From contig CM061243.1 in the NCBI GenBank assembly GCA_030848705.1, positions 117,948,674 to 118,012,673 of the forward strand: DNA of 64,000 bases, read 5' to 3'. Source of the stretch: Heracleum sosnowskyi (lineage: Eukaryota; Streptophyta; Magnoliopsida; Apiales; Apiaceae). The notes under the pieces are model-generated. The model ran no database searches. It saw only the letters and a list, made by a program, of their open reading frames with translations, and was not told the origin of the DNA. Positions within the stretch are counted from its first letter, which is position 1, and each line of letters begins with the position of its first letter. Shown in pieces: positions 45,230-56,628 of this stretch. A program made the position numbers and the translations under genes.

Positions 45230-48200
45230 TCAAACGAAACTAAAAATCGTACCTGAATCGAATAAGTGCGGATATCTCTCACGAATAGATCCTTCTAATT
45301 CCCAAGTAGCCTCTCTCTCCGAATGATTTTTCCACAAGACTTTCACAAAAGGAATAGTACTTTTCCTCATAACTCGCTCCTCTCGAGCTAGGATAGCTTC
45401 CGCTTCCTCCTCACAAGTAAGATCCTCTCTAATCGTATGCAATGGATACTGAACTACATGAAGCGGATGATATTTGTAGCCCCTCAAAACAGACACATGA
45501 AACACATTATGGACATGCGATAACTGTGGTGGTAACGCAACCCTATAAGACACTTCACCAACTTTCTCTATAACATCAAAAGGACCAACATATCTCGGAC
45601 TAAGCTTCCCCTTCATGCCAAAACGTTTAACACCCTTCCAAGGCGACACCTTCAAGAACACATGATCACCAGGTTCAAATCCACCAAACTTCCTATGTTG
45701 ATCCGCATAACTCTTTTGACGTGATCGAGCCTCCTTCAAACTTGCCTTAGCCTGCTCCACCTTCTCATTAGTGACTCTAACTAACTCTGGTCCTTCAATG
45801 ACTCTCTCACCAACCTCATCCCAACAAGACGGTGCTCTACATCTCCTACCATACAAAGCCTCAAATGGTGGCATACCAATACTCGCGTGCCAACTATTAT
45901 TGTACGCAAACTCAACAAGATACAAATACTTATCCCAATCACCTGTCCATTCCAAAGCACAAGCCCTCAACATATCCTCCAATGTCTGAATCGTCCTTTC
46001 TGACTGTCCATCAGTCTGCGGATGAAAAGCTGTACTAAAATTAAGTCTCGTACCCCAAGCCTGCTGGAATCCCTTCCAAAAACGCGATGTAAACCTCGTA
46101 TCCCTGTCAGAAACTATCGACACAGGTACACCATGAAGTCTAACAATATCTCGCTGAAAAATCTCTGCTAATTCATGAATAGGAGTAGTCTCTCTAATAG
46201 GCAAGAAATGAGCTGATTTAGTAAGTCTATCAACCACCACCCATATAACATCATTCTTTCTGAAGGTTCTCGGCAAATGTGTCACAAAGTCCATAGTAAT
46301 GTTTTCCCACTTCCAAACCGGAATATCTAACTGCTGCAATAATCCACTAGGCCTCTGATGATCTATCTTCACCTGTTGACATATAAGACATTTCCCCACA
46401 AACTCTGCTACGTCTGCTTTCATTCTACTCCACCAGAAGTGCTCCTTCAAATCTCTATACATCTTAGTGGAACCTGGATGAATAGAGAATGAAGAACTAT
46501 GAGCCTCGGTCAAAATTTCTTCCCGAATCGCCAAGTCTGCAGGCACACACAATTTACTACCCAACCATAACACACCCTCATCATCAACACGAAAATGTTT
46601 TTGCTTACCGGCTGCCACCTCCGATCTAATGACATCCAAACTTGTATCTTTCTTTTGAGCTTCCTTGACCCTTGAAACTAGATTTGGTTCCACTCTCAAA
46701 CTAGCAATGCTACCACCTGATCCTCTAACGTACAACTCAATACCAAAGCGCTCCATGTCTGAGATAAGATGCGGTTGAGTAATTAGAGATGCAACACTCC
46801 TTAAGTTCTTCCTACTAAGAGCGTCTGCCACAACATTTGCCTTCCCTGGATGGTACTGAATATTAGCATCATAATCCTTAAGAAGTTCAAGCCACCTCCG
46901 CTGTCTCATGTTAAGTTCCTTTTGAGTAAAAATGTACTTAAGACTCTTGTGATCAGTGAAGATATCACAAGTCTCTCCATACAAATAATGCCTCCAAATC
47001 TTCAAAGCAAAGACCACCGCTGCTAACTCCAAGTCATGCGTAGGATAGTTTACCTCATAGGGTTTAAGCTACCTAGAAGCGTAAGAAATCACCTTCCCAT
47101 GCTGCATAAGAACACAACCCAATCCTCTCTTAGAAGCATCACTATAAACCTGATATCCTCCACTCCCTGATGGCAACACAAGTATAGGAGCCGTCACCAA
47201 TCTCTTCTTCAACTCTTGGAAACTCTTCTCACGATCATCATTCCACTCGAACTTAACACCCTTTCTCATCAGTTGAGTCATCGGCAAAGCTATGGACGAG
47301 AAACCCTCCACAAAGCGCCTATAGTAACCTGCCAAACCCAAGAAACTCCTCACCTCTGTCACATTGCTAGGTCTCGGCCAATCAGTGATAGCCTCGACTT
47401 TTGCAGGATCTAACTCAATCCCTCTAGCAGACACAACATGCCCTAAAAATGCTACCTGCTCTAACCAGAAGTCACACTTTGAAAATTTTGCAAACAATTT
47501 CTTCTGTCTCAAGATCTCAAGTACAGTACGTAAGTGCTCCTCATGCTCCTCCTTACTCCTGGAGTATATCAAGATATCATCGATAAAGACGACAACAAAC
47601 TTATCCAAATAATCATGAAAGACACGATTCATCAAATCCATAAATACCGCTGGAGCATTCGTCAACCCAAAGGACATCACAAGAAACTCATAATGCCCGT
47701 AACGAGTACGAAATGCTGTCTTCGGAATATCTTCATCTCTTACTCGCAACTGGTGATAACCCGATCTCAAATCTATCTTCGAAAAGTACTTCGCCCCGTG
47801 CAACTGATCGAACAAGTCATCAATGCGTGGCAAAGGATACCTGTTTCTGATAGTCACCTTATTCAACTCCCTGTAGTCAATACACAATCTCATGGAACCA
47901 TCCTTCTTCTTCACAAACAACACTGGGGCACCCCACGGAGATACACTTGGCCTGATAAATCCTCTATCCAATAACTCTTGCAACTGCTCTTTCAATTCCT
48001 GCAACTCTAATGGTGCCATTCGGTACGGCGCCTTAGAAATAGGCTCTGCACCTGGAACAAGTTCAATAGTAAACTCCACCTCTCGTTGTGGTGGCAAACC
48101 TGGTAACTCATCGGGAAACACGTCTGCAAATTCATTCACAACTGGATAATCCTCGATACGAGGTTCAACCTTAGACATATCCTTCACGAAAGCAAGATAG

Positions 48201-49969
48201 CCATCACAACCCTTTGACAAAAGTTTACTCGCCTTTAGAGCCGAAATCATTTTAACCTCTCCTTTCGGTTGAGAACCCTGATATACAAATTCTGGTTTAT
48301 CTGCATCCCCAAAGATCACTCTCTTTCCCTGACAGTCAATCGTAGCTCGATGTTCACTCAACCAATCCATACCCAAAATAACGTCAAAGTCATGCATCTC
48401 CATCGGAAGCAGGTTAACCTTACAATTTCTATCCCCAACAGCTATCGAACACTCTCGGTACACATCAGAAATAATAACGGAATTCCCCATTGGGGTAGCA
48501 ATAGACATACGAGGATATAATAATGATGGAAGAACACCAAGATGACGAACAAACGATAAAGACACAACAGAATGAGTCGAACCAGTATCAAATAACACAT
48601 AAGCATCACGTCTACCAACAAGAAGTGTTCCTGAAACGGTACCTGAATGAGCTGCTGCCTGATTAGCAGTCAATGCAAACACTCTGCCTGAAGGATTCTG
48701 CTGATTCTGCTGACCACCACTACCACTACCTCCACCACCAGTGTTCCGCGATGTCGGACAATCCTTAGCCCTATGCTGCATCGAACCACATAAGAAACAT
48801 GCCCCAGACTGTTTATAACAAGCTCTCCCTGGATGATGTCCACCACATGTAGCACAAGGAGCCACCAGAATCATATTGGGGTTGCTCCCATACACTGAAT
48901 AACGATTCTGCCCCTGTTGACGATTCTGCCCCTGTTGACGATTCTGCCACTGCCTAGGCTGTTGCTGCTGAAACCGCTGAAATTGCTGATTCTGATTCTG
49001 CTTCTGACCACCATACTGATTCTGACCGTAAGTCGACTGAGTCCTCATATTCTGGTATCTTCCACGCCACTGTCCCTGCTGATTACCTTGACCTCCATTC
49101 CACTGTTTACCCTGTACATAACTCTGATCATCTCTAGGCCTCTTACGATCATTCTGAAACCTGGATACTCTATACTCAGTACGCTCCTTCTCAATATCCT
49201 TAGCTGCATCTGCCACCTCCGCCACATTAGGAAACTTTAGTGAAATGATAGAACCCCTCAGATTAGGTCTCAGTCCCCATTTAAATTTTTCAGCTTGCTG
49301 TGTAGAAGTCCCTGCAACTGTCCCAGCAAATCCAGCTAACCTGATAAACCTCGCCATATAGTCAGTAAGGCTTTCATCGAAGTTCTGCGAGATAGAATGA
49401 AACTCCCTCAAATATGCCTCTCTGTCTGCATTAGAAAAGTACTGCTCATAGAAAACTTCCTTAAATCCCTGCCAAATCAATGTCTCTGTAAACTCTTCAC
49501 CCCTAGTAGCCTTCACACCTCTCCACCATCGCTGAGCATCTCCCTCTAACTTATACACAGCCAATCTGACCTTCTGGATCTCATCGCAACCCAAAGCATC
49601 AAAAATCTTCTCAAGATGAACAATCCAGTTCTCAGCATCAATAGGAGTCTGTGGTGCGTGAAAAGATTCTGGTTTCTGCTTAACAAATCTCTCTAACCAT
49701 ACAAATGGCTCCACTGGATTACCCTGACCCTCTGGATTTTGCTGATGTCCTTGACCATTCTGATTATTCTGACCATCTTGATTCCCTTGATCATTCTGAT
49801 TATTCTGATTGTTCTTATTATTCTGATTATTCTGATTATTCTGATTATTCTGATTTGCCATAGCTTGCTGTATACCCTGAGCCACTGCTTGACCAATCAT
49901 CGCAGCTAACTCGGCTTGGCTAACACCCAAGTTAGTCTGATTAGTAGTTCGATTACGTCTAGGAGGCAT
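45230..49969 (-). pseudogene. Tekay gag-pol with chromodomain, one nonsense codon
   Basis: The minus-strand frame from ATG 49969 (MPPRRNRTTNQTNLGVSQAE) to 45230 is 1580 codons, broken only by TAG at 47069-47071, where Gln is expected after VISYASR, early in RNase H. Domains: Asn/Gln-rich start (49740-49870), gag core, CCHC knuckle CFLCGSMQHRAKDC (about 48757-48800), aspartic protease LFDTGSTHSVVS (about 48560-48595), RT with VVFIDDILIY (about 47571-47600), RNase H VYSDASKRGLG, integrase zinc finger (CLICQQVK) and core (DFVTHLPR, VSDRDTRF, GQSERTIQ) at about 46000-46450, and the conserved SPWKGVKRFGMKGKLSPRYV block. A C-terminal chromodomain with VLWKNHSEREATWELE lies near 45260-45340. Apart from the TAG, a C-to-T transition of CAG, the protein looks intact. 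Confidence 0.95.
49740..49870 (-). repeat. Asn/Gln low-complexity coding repeat in gag
   Basis: TTCTGATTA-type units repeat and read on the element strand as NNQNNQNNQ and NDQGNQDGQ. A second short repeat, three times QNRQQG, lies near 48905-48950. Both are gag linkers. Confidence 0.8.
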
Positions 49970-50140
49970 CTACAATATAAGATAACGAACGAATGAAGAT
50001 AACAAGAATAGATAAGCAGAAGCGATTTAAAAACAGAAGTCAATAGAATAGAGCAAAATGAAATGAACTTGAAATAGAGCACCCATCCTAATGTCTACCC
50101 AATCTCACAGGTCAACCTAAATAGGTTTTCTACAAGAAAG

Positions 50141-50159
50141 AACCTAAGCTCTAATGCCA
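50141..50159 (-). other. Primer binding site of the inner Tekay
   Basis: On the element strand TGGCATTAGAGCTTAGGTT begins 4 bp after the 5' LTR end. It resembles the initiator-Met site TGGTATCAGAGC with two substitutions. Between it and the gag ATG lies a 170 bp leader without ORF. Confidence 0.65.
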
Positions 50160-50163
50160 TCTT

Positions 50164-52426
50164 TGTAACACCCCCATCTGTATCTAAATGAGGGGCTACT
50201 TAGTAAACCTTAAACCTGCAAACAGAGCACTAAAATAATTTCTAAATAATAATTAAACAGTCTAATAATCTCCAAGATAATATTAAACCTCCAAAACGGT
50301 TCAAAGCAATAAATATGAAAACCAAAATGTCTAAAATAATATTCAAGTCTAAATAGCGATAGAAGTCTGCAAATCCTAATCAATGATATAAAGGGTGCTC
50401 TCCATCACACAGTCCCAGATTCCCCTAAGCACCTGCCAGAAAAAGAATACGGCATGAGCCAATTGCCTAGTACGGATTTGGAATACAGTTTATAAAACAG
50501 AAAACAGATATTGATATTTGACAGTGTATAATAAAAAATTTATTTTAAAATAAATATGGCTGAAGCAACGAGGGGTTAAGATATATTATACCGAGATCAG
50601 AACAAAACAGATACAAATACACACATCATAGGGTACCTAATGTGTGCAACAAGCCGAATAACGTGTACGGCATATACAACGTCACCGTCAAATCACAAAT
50701 CACAAATCATAAATTCTGGGTGCACCCACGTATCCTGAAACAAATATCAAATGCGCAAAAGCTCGCCTCCTGAGCTATCAGAACAGAAGGATACGCCATG
50801 ACCAATCACACTGCCATGGAAGTGTCATGTCACTGGTGCCGCAATGACATGGCTGTAGTACCCCTACAGCTGGTTAACTCGGTATACCCTATATCACTAA
50901 GGGTTCAAATAACAAATTTCGCAAAACCTTTAAAATCATAGAAACAGATATTTTCAATATTTCCAACAGATATAAAATATACGCAATATCAGAAAATTGC
51001 AGAAACAGATATTTAAATATTTCGAAACAGATATAAAAATATTTTCAGAGTCAGAACAAATTTTCAGAATCAAAATGATTAAAACCAAACGAACATATTT
51101 GAGATCAAAACGAATTTAATTTAAATATTACTAAGAGGAGTAGCGCTGAATAAAAGAGGAGAGAATCCGTACCTCGAAAATAGAAACTAAAATACTAACG
51201 AAATCCGCAAATGATCATCTAAACTCTCGACCCCCGATCTAAATTACAAAAGATAATTTATTATTAATAATTGTATTCTTTTCACAGGTTCTTACATAAT
51301 TTTAAAGACTTGCTTATTACTCAAATATATGTGACAATATACTACTACTCTCGGCAATAGTAGTTTTTAAAACAGGTAAGATGCTTTCTGATTTTAATCT
51401 TGGCCAGAAACTCACCGTAGTCTTGTACTAACTTAACAACCAAATACATATAAAGTAGTGATAAGAAAATGCATGGGTGTGCTAATAGATATTATAATAA
51501 TATTAGAACTTGATTTAGCCCGGCAACACAAACTAAAATCTTTGAATTCATATAACCTGAGTAGGTGACCAGCAGTACACGCATGTGAATTAATATTATA
51601 TATATTTGAACAACGGTTGCCATACTAAGATTACTGTAAAATCACAAACATGTGTAAAAAGAGATCTCACGTAGATTAAATATTCATATATAAAATAATC
51701 ATTTTTGTTACACCATAAAAGTTAAAATATGTAATTATATAATAATTAACAAAATATGCAAATTATTAATTACACGAATATAAAACATAAAAGAATCACT
51801 ATCGGCAATATAGAGTAGATACAAAACATTATCACAATGAATTTTAAAACCTGGCCATAAAATCAGTTTACACGAAGTATAGGATACATACACATAATAA
51901 TTATCAAATCGTAATCAAGTATGAAAAATTAAATAATAACAGTTAAGATTCAAAACTTGCTTTTAGGCTAGTTGTCAACATTAGAGCCACAAAACACAGA
52001 AATCAATAAGCATACATAATCGACTAGGTCAATAAATTATACAATAAAACTTTCAAGCAAATTACATGGTTATTAATCTCCTCACTAAAATTTAAGACAA
52101 CAAGCAATCATCGGACAACCAGAGCAGGTATCTATAACAAAATTATTAAACAAAATACCTTAACGCCTCTCTAATGAATTTAGGATAGGGCCTCGGTCTC
52201 TTCTTTTCCTTCGTCTCTTTCTCACCTCGGCGGCTCGTACTAACTCTTTTTTTTTATTTTAGGTTTTGTGTTATGTGAAAGACAAAGTAAGACCCGTATG
52301 TTTTTATATATGGCCACAAACCATCGATTACTGAGTTTTTTTTTTTTTTTTTTAAATCTTTTCTAATTAATAATTATGTTTATTCATAGTTTATTATTAT
52401 TATTATTAAAAACCACGTATATTACA
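50164..52426 (-). repeat. 5' LTR of the inner Tekay (right copy)
   Basis: Identical in length to the left copy. Differences I can see include ATCTGTATC versus ATCTATATC at the start, GCCTAGTACGG versus GCCCAGTACGG, and TATTCATAG versus TATTCGTAG near the end. It is followed by the TSD copy TGAAT. Confidence 0.95.
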
Positions 52427-52431
52427 TGAAT

Positions 52432-52672
52432 GGTTTTGGTTAGTCTAATGGGGTCCTTGCATTTTTTTATATAGTTGCATTCATGTAGTTAGTTGCATTT
52501 GTAGTTGCATTGTTAGATGGATTTTGTGGGTACATTCGCTATAGGCCCTCACGAGACCTTACTCGTCCACTAGGGCTGCCTAGGGGTTTAAAGGGCTTGT
52601 TGCATATGCCAAATGCAACCGTGATCACCTACAGAAGTGGTAGTTTGTTTATGCTCGAGGACGAGCAACGGT
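52432..52672 (+). other. Athila noncoding 3' region, right part
   Basis: Short continuation of the Athila 3' region after the Tekay insertion, with TAGTTGCATT repeats near 52480-52520. It ends in ATGCTCGAGGACGAGCAACG, a string commonly seen just before the Athila polypurine tract. No ORF of interest. Confidence 0.75.
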
Positions 52673-52687
52673 TTAAGTTTGGGGGTG
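52673..52687 (+). other. Terminal polypurine tract of the Athila-like element
   Basis: TTAAGTTTGGGGGTG directly abuts the 3' LTR start TGATAAGTGG. Confidence 0.85.
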
Positions 52688-54131
52688 TGATAAGTGGATA
52701 TTTTATTCACTTAGAACGTTTTCGTTTGGCTTAAAACGTATGTTTGTACTCGAGTTGTGGTATTTTTGATCTCTTTTAAGGGTATTGTGCAGGTATATTG
52801 ATCACAGGTGTGTTAGGAATGAAGCGAAGCAGTTGGAGCGCGAAACGGAGTTATAATTAAGAAAAGGAGAAAAATCAGTTTGCTGGACAGAGATCCTGGC
52901 GCGGCAGCGCCGTGATAACACTTGAGAGTGGCGCGGCAGCGCCGCAGAGAAAAGGCTAAACAGTGAAGTTGGCGCGGCAGCGCCGCGAGCCTATACAAAC
53001 TTGGCGCGGCAGCGCCGTAATGTCTGGAGGAAAATTCCTGTTTTGCCCTAATTTGTGATTTTTCAAGTGAAATTTAAAGAAATCAATTCCCTACGAAAAA
53101 TGACACTTGGAGGCCTTTATAAAGAAGAAACAAACCCTAGAGATCGGGAGGAGAGACACATATTACGTATTATTTACGGAGTTGTAAAGCACGAAGAACC
53201 AAGGAAGAAGATCGTTTTCAATTTATTTCTTGTATTCTTTCATGCTTGTGGATGCTTGGATTTGGTGTACTCTTAAAAACCCTTGATATTTATAACAGTT
53301 ATAATTCGTTTTCTTCTATCATGTTTACATTAGAACCCATGGTGACGATTAGTTTGATTATGAACTAACTCGTTGTCATGGGGTTTTAGCGGAGTTATTC
53401 ATGAAGTCTATTAGTTGAATTTTCTCGATGCCTATAGTGTGATTGATGTGATATCCTATCATGGTTGTTTTAATTCGTTATAGGAGAGTAGCTAACTCCT
53501 GTAATTGTGTGTTAATTCTTATTGAAGCGAAAGTGGATCTAAGAGTTTAGAACTTGCCATGCTAGCATAGGTTTATGCGTGAGAATATTATTCGTAATTA
53601 GTGTCGTAACTCTAACCGTTTTATGACGACTATGTGATCAATTGAATGCTTGTACTTCAACCATTATGTTTTTAATCTTTATAGACATATAAGGACTAAG
53701 CATAATTGGGAGACTAAGTGATTTCTATCTTAATTGTGGATATTATTTAGGATGGTATTGGTACAACGAAAGTTGGCTTATATCAGTTTTGTGTGTTCGA
53801 TCAGGTATTAATAAATCACATGAAAAGGCTAGAGAATTGGAAACTATAGATGGATTGTTTAATGAAGTTAGGATCCCATGTTTTCTCTGCATAAGTAATT
53901 CGATTCCAAATCTTGTTAGTTAATTAATTCTTAGTTTATTAAATTGCTTCATAGTTAATCTTAGTTATTCAAAACCCTATTTTGTTAATTGTCTTAGCAG
54001 TGAATAAAAACCATACATTGTTGCATAGGTACAAAACTATAATAACCAAGCAGTCTCTGTGGGAACGAACTCTACTTATCTCTATATTACTCGTGACCAC
54101 GTGCACTTGCGTGTTGAGTTTGGTCGTAACA
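52688..54131 (+). repeat. 3' LTR of the Athila-like element
   Basis: 1444 bp, virtually identical to the 5' LTR. It repeats the four GC-rich motifs at 52898, 52930, 52971 and 53003 and the TATA box near 53116. It is followed by TACAG. Confidence 0.95.
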
Positions 54132-54136
54132 TACAG

Positions 54137-56519
54137 CACTCAAAATTAGTCTTGGAACTAATTTTGGTTCATCCAGTACATATATGGCTAGAAATGCTTC
54201 CACTGGGAAAGATCAGAGACAAGATTTTTCTATTCCTTCCTTTGATCCTGCAGAGGCATTTAGACAGAATGAATGGAACAATTCATGGCACCAATCTGAT
54301 GAATCTATCAGTTTTTCTTCTGCTATTGAACATGCCTATAATGCAGTGAAGTCTATAGAGAATCAAGACTTGAAGAATCATCTGAAGGCTACAACTCTGT
54401 TATCCAAAAGTCTGAAAAGTGAGATTGATTCTATCAAGGGCTCAACTGAAAAAGTGAGGACTGATATCTTTAATAATTTTACAAAGGTGCCTACTACTTT
54501 ACAATTGAGGGTAGTGGAATCCCAAGTGAAATCTGTTGTTTCAGAACAAACCTCAATCAATCAAAGATTGATTCTCTGGATACTAAGGTAACTGAAATTC
54601 AAGCCTCTCTTTCCTTAATTTTGCAATTATTGTCAAATCCTGATGTCAAAAAGGGGGAGAAGGTTATTCAGACAAAATGTACACCTGATCTAGTATTAAG
54701 AAATAATGATGATGATACTGGAGATGATGGTGGTGACAAAGTGATACAAGGAGAAACCTCTGATGCTGTTGTTATGAAGACAATCCAAACTTCTCAAAGT
54801 CAAACAACGCAGTCAACTCATGTTTCTGATTCTGGAGTTAAGACAGTAAGAACATTGGTGCAATCTCAGATCCTGACGGAAGATCAAATCCTGACACCTG
54901 GTCATGGACACATTCTTGCTACAATTCCTGAAGGTGATGAAGATGTGATTATTGATAATCCTGAAGATGCATCAAATTTATTCCAGAAGTTTTCTACAAA
55001 AGACGGTAGAATTGTTACTCTTTATCACACTGATAAAAGAGTTCAACAATTATTTGCCAGAAAAGCACTCTCTACAGCAAGTGAAGAATATCCAGATCTC
55101 TCACATGAAGAATTCTTGAGACTACAAAGAGAGACAATGGAAAGCTATACTGCTCCTTCTAGAGGTAGAGGAAGCAGAGGTAGGAGAGGTGCTAGAAGAA
55201 ATAGAAGAGGTTCTTCAACTCAAACAGTACCTAGACAGACAAGGTCTAGAGGGTTAAGAATTGAAGAAATTCCTGAAGCTTCACAAAATCTAATAGATCC
55301 TGTTATCAAGGATATCATGGAGAAAGAAGACAAGGAATTTGTTGAAGAAGAACCTGAATTGAGAAGAAAATCAAGTAAATCAACTCTCAGCAATACAAAT
55401 CAAATTGAAGATTCTAATCCTGACAATATTCAAGATCCTGACGAATCTGAAATTCTGCAAGAGGTTGATTTGATAATCTTATCTACTGTTGTTGATTGTC
55501 ACAACAAAGAAGTAGATGAAGAAGAAGAAGCCATAAGAAGAGATATTACAAAGAGAACAAATGAAGATTTTAATCTCTATCTACAAAGGCTTAAAGTTTC
55601 AAATGAAAGAAAATGGAGAAATTCAAGCAGACAAGAATCTTTACTGGAAAGAAGCTATGTTTTTTAAAAGGAAAAGGATAAGAAGTGGAAACATATTAGC
55701 ACATTAAGTTGTGATACACCTATCAATTTTCAGTCTGGTGGAATTATTACAAGCGCTTCAAGTGTTGTTGATTTATCTGAGATGGTTAGATCAAAAGCAC
55801 TCTGGTTAAAGATGTTTTCAAATCTGAAGCAATTTTCAAGTAATTCAAGAGGAGGTATTGGACACAGAGATGGTGAATATCTGAATATGTCATATGTTGA
55901 TCCTTACTCCTTGACAGAAATTGGAGGTACTTTAACTTCTGAAAACCTGAACAATTTATTAGCTGTTGATATAGTTATAGATTGTCATGATGGTTTTGAA
56001 AAGAAAGAAAAGCTTCTGTACTTCATGAAAGATGGTAGTGTGAAGATTCTATCTATTCAAGATCTGCTGATGAAAACTACACAGGAACTGAAATATGTTC
56101 ACTATCTGTTAAGATGGAAGAACCAAGTGTACAAAGTATGGGCTGACATGATTTTGTCAACTATAAGAAGAAGACTGGATGGAAACAGTAATTTCGATGG
56201 TAATTATATTCCCATGTACTTAAATCAAAGAGGTCAGGATGTGGAAATGCAAAGAGGTACTGCTGTTAAAGAAGTAACTTTTGGTATGACCCAACTTACT
56301 CTCAATCCTGATGGGAAGGAAATTGCTTATCTTTTGCTTGAAGAGCACAGTCTACAGAAAAGCTCCATACAGAATCTCAGAGCAGCTATCTACCAGATTA
56401 ATGAGGAAGATGAAGAACTCAGAAATCTTAAGGAAAGACTGATTCAAATTCTTGAAGAAAAAGAAGAAAGTTTATTATCCAACTTCTTGAAGATGAATCT
56501 GTTCTATCACAAAGCTTAA
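54137..56519 (+). pseudogene. Extra ORF of the SIRE-like element, 3' half
   Basis: The frame interrupted at 33128 resumes right after the TACAG duplication. It reads MARNASTGKDQRQDF at 54184, has a probable single-base deletion near 54565, stays in the new frame to a TAA at 55665, and continues in that frame to the stop at 56517-56519. Visible features are a helical N-terminal part (SAIEHAYNAVKSIENQDLKN), an RG-rich basic stretch (SRGRGSRGRRGARRNRRGSS, about 55157-55216), acidic linkers with NPD motifs, a region with YVHYLLRWKNQVYKVW near 56095, and a final coiled-coil-like helix (EEDEELRNLKERLIQILEE). I know no family for it. The C-terminal end abuts the polypurine tract. Confidence 0.6.
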
Positions 56520-56613
56520 ACAGATAAGTTGTTTCTGAAGATACTCGTACATTTTGATACATGTTTTTGACATCATTGAATATTTGGAATCTATACTTTA
56601 TTTCACAAAGTAT

Positions 56614-56628
56614 GAGATTGGGGGAGAT
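56614..56628 (+). other. Polypurine tract of the SIRE-like element
   Basis: GAGATTGGGGGAGAT directly before the 3' LTR start TGTTAGATC, about 95 bp after the extra ORF stop. Confidence 0.85.

Larger units (their letters stand above)
42932..52426 (-). mobile_element. Tekay chromovirus (Ty3/gypsy), innermost of the nest
   Basis: LTRs of 2263 bp at 42932-45194 and 50164-52426 differ at about seven positions by eye (0.3 percent). A perfect target-site duplication, TGAAT, lies at 42927-42931 and 52427-52431. The element lies on the minus strand, so the right LTR is its 5' LTR. It encodes a single gag-pol frame of 1580 codons with a C-terminal chromodomain and has only one nonsense codon. The polypurine tract and primer site are in the expected places. 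Confidence 0.95.
33129..54131 (+). mobile_element. Athila-like Ty3/gypsy element, third level of the nest
   Basis: 1444 bp LTRs (33129-34572 and 52688-54131) differ at a single position that I can find. A perfect target-site duplication, TACAG, lies at 33124-33128 and 54132-54136. The primer site is the tRNA-Asp-type TGGCGCCGCTGCCGGGGA. A 1.8 kilocodon gag-pol is followed by a separate ORF in the env position and a long noncoding 3' region, the classic Athila layout. Its length is about 11.5 kb once the inner Tekay insertion is removed. The only break seen in gag-pol is one TGA in integrase. Confidence 0.95.

Noticed and set aside
49740..49870. Regular repeat considered as a CRISPR-like array
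   Set aside because: It is an in-frame Asn/Gln codon repeat of Tekay gag, in eukaryotic DNA, with no spacers.
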